Positions 42,293-51,505 of a stretch of DNA of 64,000 bases are shown here, in pieces. The notes beneath the pieces are model-generated. The model worked only from the letters and a program-made list of their open reading frames with translations, searched no databases and was not told the DNA's origin. The number at the start of each line of letters is the position of its first letter. Position 1 is the first letter of the stretch. The stretch lies in the NCBI RefSeq assembly GCF_900142915.1, contig NZ_FRCM01000002.1, forward strand, positions 558,001 through 622,000, given 5' to 3'. The stretch comes from Mucilaginibacter sp. OK098. GTDB taxonomy: Bacteria; Bacteroidota; Bacteroidia; Sphingobacteriales; Sphingobacteriaceae. A program made the translations under genes and the position numbers.

Positions 42293-43933
42293 ATGAAGAT
42301 AAACTATACCCACGTTTTATGCCTTGCAGCAGTTGCATTTTTAGCCGGCTGCAAGCAGGATAAAGAAACCACAAGCGTAATAACCGGTGATGAAATAAAG
42401 AGCCATATTGCTGTACTGGCAGATGATTCATTAATGGGCCGCAAGCCCTTTACCGCCGGCGAAACAAAGGCCATTGCCTATATTTCATCGCAATTTAAAA
42501 AAGAAGGACTTGAGCCGGGTAACAATGGCAGCTATTTCCAGGATGTGCCCATGGTTGAAGTTACCAGCACGCCATCTGCTACTATGGATCTAAGCGGCCC
42601 AAAAGGCAAGATCAGCTTAAATTATTTAACCGACTTTGTAGCCTCGACCCGCCAGGAAGTTCCCGAGGTGCAATTAACAAACTCGCCGCTGGTGTTTGCC
42701 GGCTATGGTGTTGTTGCACCGGAGTATCATTGGAACGATTACGCAGGGCTTGATGTTAAAGGAAAAACAGTAGTAGTGCTGGTAAATGACCCGGGCTTTA
42801 AATCGGGTGATTCTAAATTATTTAAAGGCGATACAATGACCTATTATGGCCGCTGGACTTACAAATACGAAGAAGCTGCACGCCAGGGCGCTGCGGGGAT
42901 CATCATAGTTCATCAAACTGAACCTGCCAGCTATGGCTGGAGTGTGGTGGCTAATAGTTTTACCGGCGCCAAGCTTTATTTGCAGCAACAGGATAAACAT
43001 ATGTCGCGTTGTAAGGTTGAGGGCTGGATAACCGAGGACGCTGCCAAAAAACTGTTTGCATCAGCAGGAATAACCGGGGATTTCAGGGCGCTTGCCCGCA
43101 AAAAGGATTTTAAAGCAATCCCGCTAAATCAGAGTATTACGTTAACTGTTAAAACCAAATTAAAATATTCAACCTCGCATAATGTGATAGCTGTTTTAAA
43201 AGGCAGCACAACGCCTGGCGAGTACATATTGTATACCGCTCATTGGGATCACCTGGGCATTGGCAAGCCTGATGCAAAAGGCGACAGTATTTATAATGGC
43301 GCTGTTGATAATGCCAGCGGCGTAGCAGCAGTATTAAACGTTGCTAAAGCTTTTGCACAGCTAAAAGAAAAGCCAAAACGTTCTATCGTATTTTTAGCGG
43401 TAACCGCCGAAGAGCAGGGTTTGCTGGGCTCTGAATATTATGCCTCACACCCTATTTATCCGCTTAACAAAACCGTGGCAGATTTAAACATGGATGCCTT
43501 AGGCAATTATGGCGAAACAAATGATTTTGCAATAACCGGCAAAGGCCAGAATGACCTGGAAGATTATGTAGCTGAATTTACCAAAGTAGATGGCAAAAAG
43601 ATAACCGGCGATAAAAACCCTGGTGCTGGGGGCTATTACCGGTCAGACCATTTTAATTTTGCTAAAGTAGGCGTACCAGCATTGGATATAAACAACGGTG
43701 CCGAAAGTACTGCGCATGGCGAAGCATACGGCAAACAAAAACAAAAGGAATATGGCGAGCAGCATTATCACCAGCCATCAGACAATTATACAGCTGATAT
43801 GGATGCTAACGGAATGGCACAGGTAGCCAACCTCCTATTTAAAGTTGGAAATAAACTTGCCAATGAAACTACATTCCCCGGATGGAAAAATGGTTCGGAA
43901 TTTAAGGCAGTTAGGGAAAAAGCTCTGAAGTAG
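42293..43933 (+). CDS. M28 family zinc peptidase lipoprotein with PA domain
   Basis: Surface or periplasmic aminopeptidase-type lipoprotein of 546 residues. ATG 42293 gives a signal peptide with lipobox (AFLAGC, C20). An upstream in-frame ATG at 42155 would place this signal 46 residues inside and read through a repeat, so I reject it. A PA-type domain (about 130-290: VFAGYGVVAPEYHWNDYAGLD) is inserted before the catalytic half. Both zinc sites are visible: H in TAHWDHLG, D in GAVDNASGV, the EE pair in VTAEEQGLLGSEY, D in LNMDALG and H in YRSDHFNF. A strong terminator follows. Confidence 0.9.
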   Translation: MKINYTHVLCLAAVAFLAGCKQDKETTSVITGDEIKSHIAVLADDSLMGRKPFTAGETKAIAYISSQFKKEGLEPGNNGSYFQDVPMVEVTSTPSATMDLSGPKGKISLNYLTDFVASTRQEVPEVQLTNSPLVFAGYGVVAPEYHWNDYAGLDVKGKTVVVLVNDPGFKSGDSKLFKGDTMTYYGRWTYKYEEAARQGAAGIIIVHQTEPASYGWSVVANSFTGAKLYLQQQDKHMSRCKVEGWITEDAAKKLFASAGITGDFRALARKKDFKAIPLNQSITLTVKTKLKYSTSHNVIAVLKGSTTPGEYILYTAHWDHLGIGKPDAKGDSIYNGAVDNASGVAAVLNVAKAFAQLKEKPKRSIVFLAVTAEEQGLLGSEYYASHPIYPLNKTVADLNMDALGNYGETNDFAITGKGQNDLEDYVAEFTKVDGKKITGDKNPGAGGYYRSDHFNFAKVGVPALDINNGAESTAHGEAYGKQKQKEYGEQHYHQPSDNYTADMDANGMAQVANLLFKVGNKLANETTFPGWKNGSEFKAVREKALK

Positions 43934-43987
43934 TGATTAGAGGCTAGAGATCAGAGATTAGTAAAAAAAAATAAACTGTTATCACTA

Positions 43988-44031
43988 AAAGCAAAAACTC
44001 CATTCGTTTAAACGAATGGAGCTTTTGCTTT
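43988..44031. terminator. Bidirectional terminator after the M28 gene
   Basis: Perfect 12-bp arms CTCCATTCGTTT/AAACGAATGGAG with no unpaired loop, extended after one mismatch by AAAAGCAAAA/TTTTGCTTT. It lies between convergent genes. Confidence 0.9.
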
Positions 44032-44089
44032 ACATATATGATGGAGTAAGGGAGTTTTTCAGTTATTATTCATTGCGCTCCCCCGTTGT

Positions 44090-44476
44090 TTAGCTATTCA
44101 TTTTGGCTATCTGGTAACAATCGTAAGCCAGGTGCCTGTTATAATCATTAGCGATGCTTTTGTAGCTAAAGGCATCTATCAATGTTCCTATCCCAAAGAA
44201 ACCGCCCGTTAATAAAAAGAGTACGCCTAACAGTATTTGGTTGGTCATAAATCTTTGTACGCCTGCAAGGCCCAAAAAGCCAAACAAGGTTGCAACAAGT
44301 ATATCGGTAGGGTTCTTTCTGCGACTATTGTAAACAGCCATGAAAGTTGTCATTTGGTTTTGAGTTAAACCTGCAGATGCATGATGAAGAAAACTATATT
44401 CATCCATAGTCATGCCCTGGAATGCTGTGTATGAGTTTTGATAAGTGTTCATTTCCGTATCAGATTTGGTTTTCAT
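44090..44476 (-). CDS. TM2 domain membrane protein
   Basis: Small membrane protein with a C-terminal TM2 domain: two helices joined by a short turn, with FGFLGLAGVQRFMTNQILLGVLFLLTGGFFGIGTLID (residues approximately 78-115, quoted only to locate the domain). The N-terminal 70 residues are soluble and helical with KTKSDTEMNTYQNSY. I chose Met at 44476 (128 residues); Met at 44452 would also work, while upstream codons to 44521 look non-coding. TM2 proteins have no established biochemical role. It is convergent with the M28 gene across a strong terminator. Confidence 0.82.
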   Translation of the reverse strand: MKTKSDTEMNTYQNSYTAFQGMTMDEYSFLHHASAGLTQNQMTTFMAVYNSRRKNPTDILVATLFGFLGLAGVQRFMTNQILLGVLFLLTGGFFGIGTLIDAFSYKSIANDYNRHLAYDCYQIAKMNS

Positions 44477-44708
44477 TATAAATTCTGACGTAAAACTATA
44501 TCCCAAACCCAAAATTGGCAATCTGAATTAGGTTAGTGGCAAAAAGAAATCGGTAAAAGGAGGTTTTTGGGCGGTGAAAATTTTCACGGGAGCTAGCGGT
44601 TGATCCCTGTACTGTTTTATCCAGCTAAATTTTAAAGTATTTAACCAGAGAGCTTACCGAATTTAAAAAACAGTTCTTATATATTTTCTAAATAAATAGT
44701 CTAAAACA

Positions 44709-44735
44709 AAAAATCCCGCCGTTAAGCAGGATTTT
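44709..44735 (-). terminator. Terminator of the nucleotidyltransferase gene
   Basis: AAAATCC/GGATTTT arms plus an inner GC/GC pair around CGTTAA; a T run follows on the minus strand. Confidence 0.75.
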
Positions 44736-44755
44736 AATATCAAATATAAATAAAT

Positions 44756-45658
44756 TTAGTCCCAAAGATTAGCCGGATAAGTACCGTTATCCACCAGCTC
44801 AGAGATACATTTTTGTACAATAGGTTTATCTTCCTTATAAGTAACACCAAACCATTTTGATGCAGTTGGGATCACTTTAAAACTTGCTTCCCCGCTTTTA
44901 ATTAATGCATCTGCCACTATAGGGATAAAAAACTCAGACTTTGGATTGTTTTCATTAGCTTCAACAAAGGCTTTAAATAAAGCTTCACTTTGTTTAAACA
45001 CAGCCGGGGTAAATCCCCAAAAATTCATTGATACGCGGGTATCGCTGCTTAGGTCATGCTCGCCGGCAGCATCCCTGTAAGCTACGCTTCCGTCTTCCTT
45101 AAAGTAAACTTCGGTACGCTCATTTATTTCAACCATGTTGCCATTGTCATCTACCTTGCAAACCCCGCGTGATACGGTTCCGTAATCTGATAAAGTCCTG
45201 TCAATCTGGTACCCAATAATTGAATACTTATCATCAGCCACTTCAGTAGTTAAGAATTTAGCCATTTTTTCAAATGAATCATAACCATAAAAGTCATCCG
45301 CATTAATTACACAAAAAGGCTCGTGAATTTGGTTGCGTGCGGCTAATACAGCGTGTGCCGTACCCCATGGTTTAGCGCGTTCAATTTCTTTATCAATGCC
45401 AAAAGGCTTTAGGTCAAAGCTTTGAAAAACATAATCAGTTTCAATACGGCCTTTTAGCTTTGGCTCAAAAATAGCTTTGAACGGCTCCGCAAACTCCTCA
45501 CGGATAATGAAGCTTATTTTTCCGAATCCGGCTTTAATAGCATCATAAATGGAGTAATCAATTATGGTTTCGCCATTAGGACCAAAACCATCAATTTGTT
45601 TCATGCTTCCGTAGCGGCTGGCCATACCTGCGGCCAGGATCAGTAGTGTGGGTTTCAT
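44756..45658 (-). CDS. Sugar nucleotidyltransferase-type protein
   Basis: Nucleotidyltransferase (GT-A-like) of 300 residues. The signature LILAAGMASRYGSMKQIDGFG carries the G-x-G-x-R/Lys nucleotide and phosphate site (residues 5-25). FCVINADDFYGYDSF holds the metal-binding Asp pair. The C-terminus differs from GlmU or RfbA and has no acyltransferase repeats. It may activate a sugar-1-phosphate or choline-type substrate for surface glycans. It is alone in its transcript with its own terminator. Confidence 0.87.
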   Translation of the reverse strand: MKPTLLILAAGMASRYGSMKQIDGFGPNGETIIDYSIYDAIKAGFGKISFIIREEFAEPFKAIFEPKLKGRIETDYVFQSFDLKPFGIDKEIERAKPWGTAHAVLAARNQIHEPFCVINADDFYGYDSFEKMAKFLTTEVADDKYSIIGYQIDRTLSDYGTVSRGVCKVDDNGNMVEINERTEVYFKEDGSVAYRDAAGEHDLSSDTRVSMNFWGFTPAVFKQSEALFKAFVEANENNPKSEFFIPIVADALIKSGEASFKVIPTASKWFGVTYKEDKPIVQKCISELVDNGTYPANLWD

Positions 45659-45769
45659 ATGTTTTTCAGATGTATTATATTAAATGTAAATATGACATTT
45701 TTATTTAAATTATTATTGTGTAATAATATATAAAGTGATAAAATGTTTTTCTTTTTAATGGGAGGCAGA

Positions 45770-46894
45770 TTATTTAATATACCTAAAATCCTGTCCGGCC
45801 TTTATATTTAATAAAGCTTCATAAATCAAACGGATCACATTATCAACATCCTCTTTATGGATCATCTCAACTGTAGTATGCATATAACGCAGCGGCAATG
45901 AGATCAATGCTGAAGGTACCCCGTCATTTGAGTATGCAAAGGCATCCGTATCAGTACCTGTTGAACGTGATGAAGCCTGGCGCTGAAAAGGAATTTTAGC
46001 TTTTTCGGCAGTTTCAATCAGTAATTTGTTCAGGTTGTTTTGTACCGCAGGTGCGTATGATACTACCGGACCACGACCGCAAGCCAAATCGCCCTGGGTT
46101 ATCTTGTTGATCATTGGGGTTTGGGTATCATGTGTAACATCCGTAACAATAGCTACGTTTGGTTTAATATGGTGCGCTATCATTTCGGCGCCGCGCAAAC
46201 CTATTTCTTCCTGTACTGCATTTACTATGTATAAGCCAAATGGCAGCTTCACCTTGTTTTCTTTAAGCAAACGGGCTACTTCGGCAATCATAAATCCACC
46301 CGCACGATTATCCAGTGCACGGCCAACATAATAACGGTCATTAAGCACCATAAATTCATCTTCATAGGTAATAACACAACCTACATGGATGCCGAGTTTT
46401 TCAACTTCGTCTTTTGAAGTACAGCCGCAGTCTAAAAAGATATTTTTCAGGGTCGGGGCCTCTTCTTTTTCGCCGGCTGTGCGCGTATGAATAGCGGGCC
46501 ATCCAAACACAGCTTTTACTATTCCTTTATCGGTATGGATGTTTACCCTTTTTGAAGGCGCTATCTGGTGATCAGAACCGCCGTTACGGATAACATATAT
46601 CAATCCATCGCTTGTAATATAGTTCACAAACCACGAGATCTCATCGGCATGGGCCTCAATAACCACTTTGTATTCCGCTTTTTTATTGATGATACCTACT
46701 GCAGTTCCATAGTTATCTACATAATAATCGTCAATGTATGGCTTCAAATAGTCAAGCCATAATTCCTGGCCTTTCCATTCAAAACCGGTAGGTGAAGGAT
46801 TATTTATATATTTTTCGAAAAATGATAGTGATTTATCATTTACAACAGCAATATGCTTAGGGGTATCGGGAGTATCAGATTTTTTCTTAGCCAT
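45770..46894 (-). CDS. M42 family metallopeptidase
   Basis: Cytoplasmic tetrahedral-type aminopeptidase of 374 residues, related to glutamyl/deblocking aminopeptidases and FrvX. Metal ligands and catalytic residues are recognisable: His and Asp in IEAHADEIS, Asp in RALDNRAGGFM (bridging), the Glu pair in VQEEIGLRGAEM, Asp in TDVTHD and His in RYMHTTVEM. There is no signal peptide, and the start carries an extra Lys/Asp-rich tail (AKKKSDTPDTPK). Probable role is degradation of peptides brought in from outside. A promoter-like box precedes it at 46926. Confidence 0.92.
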   Translation of the reverse strand: MAKKKSDTPDTPKHIAVVNDKSLSFFEKYINNPSPTGFEWKGQELWLDYLKPYIDDYYVDNYGTAVGIINKKAEYKVVIEAHADEISWFVNYITSDGLIYVIRNGGSDHQIAPSKRVNIHTDKGIVKAVFGWPAIHTRTAGEKEEAPTLKNIFLDCGCTSKDEVEKLGIHVGCVITYEDEFMVLNDRYYVGRALDNRAGGFMIAEVARLLKENKVKLPFGLYIVNAVQEEIGLRGAEMIAHHIKPNVAIVTDVTHDTQTPMINKITQGDLACGRGPVVSYAPAVQNNLNKLLIETAEKAKIPFQRQASSRSTGTDTDAFAYSNDGVPSALISLPLRYMHTTVEMIHKEDVDNVIRLIYEALLNIKAGQDFRYIK

Positions 46895-46925
46895 ATTTTT
46901 AAAATGCCTCTGTTAGAAGATGTGG

Positions 46926-46933
46926 CAAATATA
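46926..46933 (-). promoter_or_regulatory. Probable -7 box of the M42 peptidase gene
   Basis: On the minus strand this reads TATATTTG, a perfect TAnnTTTG, 31 bp before the ATG. A TTTCTG sits about 18 bp upstream as a weak -33. Confidence 0.45.
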
Positions 46934-47156
46934 ATGATATTGCCGAAAGGCAGAAATAGAATTTGGCTAAGCCCTTAATTGTTAAGTACCTGAACTTAAA
47001 TCATACATCAAACCAAAACGAGCATAAGCACACCCGGTTAGTTTTCACGAGCAACATGATATAAATATTTGTCCCCCTACAATTCTACTACTATAGCAAT
47101 AACTGCACATTTTTTATAAAATAGCCCTTATCTTTCGCTATAAATCCAAGTAAGCC

Positions 47157-48929
47157 ATGAAGTTTCCTGCTATTCTATTATCTGTTGCGTTTTCTATTCT
47201 GTCATTTATGGGTATTGCTCAACCCGTTATTTATGCCAACCAAATAGGTTTTGATACAAAAGGCTCCAAAATAGCGGTAGTAAGCGTGGATACTAAACTT
47301 ACCAAAAAAACCGTATTTAACCTGGTAAATGCGGTAACCAATAAGGCTGAGTTTACTGGTGTTCTAAGTGGTCCGCAAAACATTGATGAGTGGACACCCG
47401 GAAAAACATATTACCAGGCAAATTTTTCCTCATTTAAAAATACAGGAAAATACAGCGTCCAGGTAATTATTGCGGGTAAAGCGTACAAATCATTTCCTTT
47501 TAAAATTGATGAGGATGCATTGGCAAAGCTCACCCTTTCATCTATAATCCATTATTACAATAAACAACGCGCCAACACTCCTCAGGAATTGGCAGCCGAT
47601 GAGCATATGCGCTTGCAGGGTGGCGGAGATAAAACGGTTGATATGCGCGGCGGCTGGTGCGATGCATCGGGCGATGTAAGCAAGTACTTTTCACACCTGG
47701 CTTATGCCAATTTTATGTCGCCGCAGCAAACGCCATTGGTTACATGGTCAATGGTGAGCGCATCTGAAGCGATCCCCGGGTTATTAAAAAAATGGAATAT
47801 TAAAGATTCATTGGACAACGAGGCCTTGTACGGTGCTGATTATATGATGCGCGCGCTATCAAAGGACGATTATTTTTATATGATAGTTTTTAGCTATTTT
47901 AATAAAGATCCAAATGCCCGCAGAATAGTTGGGCTTCGGGCTAATAGTGTTACTACCGATGAATACCAATGTGCTTTTAGGGAGGGCGGAGGTATGGCTA
48001 TTGCCGCGCTGGCGCGAATCTCTCGATGGAAAAAAAACGGTGGATACACCTCACAACAATACCTTGACGGGGCCAAACGCGCATTTGCACACCTGCTGAT
48101 AAACAATACCAAATATGACGATGATGGAAAGGAAAACATCATTGATGATTACTGTGCGTTGATGGCTGCAACCGAGCTATGGATAGCTACCGATAGTCCG
48201 CTTTACAGGGATGAGGCCCGGAAACGTGCTCAAAACCTCAATAAAAGAATGAGCGCCGAAGGTTATTTTATTGCCAACGATGCTAACCGCCCATACTGGC
48301 ATGCAAGCGATGCCGGTTTACCCGTGGTGGCCTTATCCCGCTATTTAACAAAGGAAAAAGATGAAGCGCAGCGGACCGCAGCCTTAAGTACTATAAAAAA
48401 AGCGCTGGATTATAACCTTGCCGTAACCAGTAAAGTAAGCAACCCTTTTGGCTATGCACGGCAATCATTTTTGTATAAAGGGGCGGTTAAGGATGGCTTT
48501 TTTATTCCGCATGATAACGAAACCGGCTGGTGGTGGCAGGGCGAAGATGCCCGTTTAAGCTCACTTGCTACTGCTGCATTAGTTGGTGGTAAACTGGTTT
48601 ACCCTGATAAGGGCAACTGGGGTGTAAAAGATCAGCTGGCAGTTTTTGCTTCGCAACAGTTATCGTGGACTCTTGGTTGTAACCCTTATTCCATGTGTTT
48701 TATGTATGGCTTCGGAAAAAACAATGTGCCTTATATGCATTCAAACTTTGGCCATGGATCTGAAAAAGGTGGCATCTCAAACGGGATAACCGGCAAAAAA
48801 GATAACGGCGATGGCAGTGGTATAGATTATAAAACCGAAGATAACGGCAACGAATGGCGATGGACAGAACAGTGGATCCCCCATGCAGCATGGTTTCTAC
48901 AAGCGATCTCTGCGATGGCGGAGAAGTGA
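47157..48929 (+). CDS. Glycoside hydrolase family 9 enzyme with N-terminal Ig-like domain
   Basis: Secreted GH9 glycosidase (endoglucanase or glucosidase type) of 590 residues. The signal peptide ends near GIAQ (residue 21). An Ig-like cellulase N-domain (about 25-115) precedes the (alpha/alpha)6 barrel. The nucleophile-side motif reads GGWCDASGDVSKYFSHL, carrying both Asp but with an extra Ser compared with the common DAGD. The general-acid Glu is expected in EWRWTEQWIPHAAWFLQAI near the C-terminus. DNETGWWWQGEDARL also fits. No polysaccharide-utilisation locus genes (SusC/D pair) accompany it. The substrate could be beta-glucan. Confidence 0.88.
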   Translation: MKFPAILLSVAFSILSFMGIAQPVIYANQIGFDTKGSKIAVVSVDTKLTKKTVFNLVNAVTNKAEFTGVLSGPQNIDEWTPGKTYYQANFSSFKNTGKYSVQVIIAGKAYKSFPFKIDEDALAKLTLSSIIHYYNKQRANTPQELAADEHMRLQGGGDKTVDMRGGWCDASGDVSKYFSHLAYANFMSPQQTPLVTWSMVSASEAIPGLLKKWNIKDSLDNEALYGADYMMRALSKDDYFYMIVFSYFNKDPNARRIVGLRANSVTTDEYQCAFREGGGMAIAALARISRWKKNGGYTSQQYLDGAKRAFAHLLINNTKYDDDGKENIIDDYCALMAATELWIATDSPLYRDEARKRAQNLNKRMSAEGYFIANDANRPYWHASDAGLPVVALSRYLTKEKDEAQRTAALSTIKKALDYNLAVTSKVSNPFGYARQSFLYKGAVKDGFFIPHDNETGWWWQGEDARLSSLATAALVGGKLVYPDKGNWGVKDQLAVFASQQLSWTLGCNPYSMCFMYGFGKNNVPYMHSNFGHGSEKGGISNGITGKKDNGDGSGIDYKTEDNGNEWRWTEQWIPHAAWFLQAISAMAEK

Positions 48930-48999
48930 TGTGCGGATGCGTGGATATGCAAATGTGCGGATGATTGAATTTTATTTTTGGAACATCTGCATTCATTAA

Positions 49000-49035
49000 A
49001 ATAAATCCGAAATCGAACATCCGAATTCCGAAATT
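49000..49035. repeat. AATCCGAAATCGAACATCCG repeat, copy H1
   Basis: About 36 bp nearly identical to 61743-61778. It ends at the NtrC-type gene stop codon. Confidence 0.7.
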
Positions 49036-50386
49036 ATTCTAATCCGTAATCTTTCAGTTTGCGGTATAAAGTGGCTATGCCTATATTAAGCAGGCGGGCT
49101 GCTTCGGCACGGTTGCCGTGGGTATGGTTGAGCACCCGTTGAATATGCAGCTTTTCGACCGATGAAAGGTCAAATGACGATGGTGACGAATTGCCTGCCT
49201 GTGCCGTTTGTGGGCCCTGCATTTCATAAGGGAGCAGTGTTTCGTCTAAAACATTATCATCAGCTAAAATAACGGCGCGTTCAATAATATTTTTCAGCTC
49301 GCGAATGTTACCGGGCCAGTTATAGGCCTCCAACTTTTCTGTAAGCTTATCGCTCAGGCCAGCAAACTGTTTCTTAACCTTTATACCAAAATAGCCCATA
49401 AAATATTCGGCCAGCAGTTTGATATCCTTTTTACGATCACGCAGGGCAGGCAGGGTGATCTGAAACACAGATAAGCGGTAATATAGATCAGACCGGAAAC
49501 CTTCTTTACTAACCTCAGCCTGTAAATTGCGATTGGTGGCAGCCAGAATGCGCACATTAACCTGGGTTGGTTTGGTATCGCCAACCTTTATAAATGATTG
49601 TGATTCCAGCACCCTCAGCAGCTTAGCCTGCAGGTCATGATCCAACTCCCCTATCTCGTCTAAAAAAATAGTGCCGCCATTCGCTTCCTCAAAAAGCCCT
49701 TTTTTATCTTTTACAGCCCCGGTAAATGAGCCTGCCTTGTGGCCAAACAACTCACTTTCCAACAACTCTTTTGTAAAGGCGCTACAATTTACCGCCACAA
49801 ATGATTTGGCATTGCGCGGACTTGCCTGGTGGATAGCTTCGGCAAAGATCTCCTTTCCGGTACCAGTTTCGCCCAATAATAAAACGGTAGTATCGGTTAG
49901 CGCTACCTTTTGCGCAAGTTTTATAACATTTGTAATAGCTACAGATTTGCCGATAAGTCTTTCGAAACCAAATTTACTGTTCAGCTTTTTTTCGAGCTCC
50001 AAAACTTTTTGCTGCAAAAGCGCTTTATCCATCGCCTTACTAACCAGCGGAATTATCTTTTCATTATCATCCCCTTTGGTAATGTAATCAAACGCACCGC
50101 CTTTTATGGCTTTAACACCATCATTTATAGTACCAAAAGCAGTTAACACAATAATTTCTGTAGCAGGCCAGCTGGCTTTAATTTGCGATGTAAGCTCAAT
50201 TCCGTTAACATCAGGCAATTTTACATCACTGATAACAACGGGTATTACTTCCTGCTGTAACTTTTTTATAGCCTCTTTTCCGTTTGACGCCACCAGCACA
50301 TCATAACCTTCCAGCTGAAGAATCCGGGCCAGCAGGCTACGCAGGCGTTCTTCATCATCAATAATTAAAAGCTTATCTTTTTGCAT
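49034..50386 (-). CDS. Sigma-54-dependent response regulator (NtrC family)
   Basis: Transcription activator of 450 residues: receiver (1-120, phosphoacceptor Asp in VVISDVKLPD), AAA+ domain (about 140-370) with Walker A GETGTGKE, Walker B GGTIFLDEIGEL, and a C-terminal Fis-type HTH (HTHGNRAEAARLLNIGIATLYRKL). The sigma-54 contact loop reads GSFTGA instead of the common GAFTGA. ATG 50386 is preferred over a TTG four codons upstream. No partner kinase is adjacent. In Bacteroidota, regulators of this class usually control envelope or starvation responses, but the target is unknown here. Confidence 0.92.
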   Translation of the reverse strand: MQKDKLLIIDDEERLRSLLARILQLEGYDVLVASNGKEAIKKLQQEVIPVVISDVKLPDVNGIELTSQIKASWPATEIIVLTAFGTINDGVKAIKGGAFDYITKGDDNEKIIPLVSKAMDKALLQQKVLELEKKLNSKFGFERLIGKSVAITNVIKLAQKVALTDTTVLLLGETGTGKEIFAEAIHQASPRNAKSFVAVNCSAFTKELLESELFGHKAGSFTGAVKDKKGLFEEANGGTIFLDEIGELDHDLQAKLLRVLESQSFIKVGDTKPTQVNVRILAATNRNLQAEVSKEGFRSDLYYRLSVFQITLPALRDRKKDIKLLAEYFMGYFGIKVKKQFAGLSDKLTEKLEAYNWPGNIRELKNIIERAVILADDNVLDETLLPYEMQGPQTAQAGNSSPSSFDLSSVEKLHIQRVLNHTHGNRAEAARLLNIGIATLYRKLKDYGLE

Positions 50387-50534
50387 GATATGAAGCAAAA
50401 ATGAGTTATTATTTCGAATTTTTCACTTATTGTTTGTTTTTAATGGAGTTCAAGAGTGCTTCGCAGTTTCGAGTGTTCAATTGCGGATTCTTTATCTGAA
50501 CCTGAATTTGTTGGCATCAGCTTAACATAATGTG

Positions 50535-50597
<63 letters not shown>

Positions 50598-50602
<5 letters not shown>

Positions 50603-51287
50603 TCCCACCAGTAAGGCTTTGCGGTTTACGCTTATCAGGGGGTAATGCCTGGTATTTTTTATAGCTATCGTTAATATAAACCGCGAGGGATACATTATTA
50701 TTGCCTTTTATAAAGGCATAGGTAGGCCGGTACATCAGCATAAAATCATCTAGTTCAGTATCTTTTAACGGCACAATACTGCCCACATAAGCCCTTGTAA
50801 AAACCGCGTCAATTTGCCGCTCCTCTGCTTCCCGTTTAAAATAGCGTTTAAGCCGGCGCGCATCCGTAGCTTCTTTACCAAACCAGGTGGTTGGCGATAA
50901 CACGTAAAGCTTACTTTTTGTATATATTTCAGGGTATTCTTTATGCGGATCAAACGCCTGGCGGCTCGAGCTGATCTTCACCTCGCGCAGTGCTATTGTT
51001 TTGGTGGTCAACTCAATTTTTTTAGGCGACAGATCGACCAGGTACAAGGTATCGGACATATACCCCGGCGAATCAAATATCAGCAAGTTCCCTGTTTCGG
51101 CCTTTATACTAAAATTACCATCTTTATCAGTAAGCGCCAATTGCTTATTGTTGGTGTTCCTGATAAAAACATCAGGTAGTTTATTACCGCTTGCACTTTC
51201 ATGCACAGTGCCTTTTAAAAGCCCTTGTGCATTTACAGATCCTGCTATTAAACCTAACAGCACAATCAAAATATATCTTATTTGCAT
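50598..51287 (-). CDS. Secreted protein with CarboxypepD-regulatory-like domain
   Basis: Unrecognised 229-residue exported protein. The signal peptide ends near GSVNAQ (residue 21). A beta-sandwich CarboxypepD_reg-like domain follows (about 22-100: LLKGTVHESASGNKLPDVFIRNTNNK), the domain usually found at the front of Bacteroidota outer-membrane proteins. The C-terminal half (about 110-229) is helical with KRYFKREAEERQIDAVFTRAYV and has no known domain. It may be a carbohydrate- or envelope-binding accessory protein. It is monocistronic, with repeats in its 3' end. Confidence 0.75.
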
Positions 51288-51406
51288 GGCAGATGAATTA
51301 CATTGTTAATATAAACCTATTTTTTAGGATAAAAGTTTTCTACCTAAACATTTTACAAAACACTGTATCAACCTGTTTTATTTTATGCCCAAAAACAACT
51401 TAAAAA

Positions 51407-51437
51407 ATAAAGACCCGGCAAAAACCGGGTCCTTTTT
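51407..51437 (-). terminator. Terminator of the M1 peptidase gene
   Basis: GACCCGG/CCGGGTC arms with a CAAAAA loop. An A tract on the + strand gives a T run after the hairpin on the minus strand. Confidence 0.85.
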
Positions 51438-51505
51438 ATCAAATTTCTTATCACGCTAAAGGAGGCCTTCGGACTAATCTTTTTCTCCTGGTCTCTAACC
51501 ACTAA

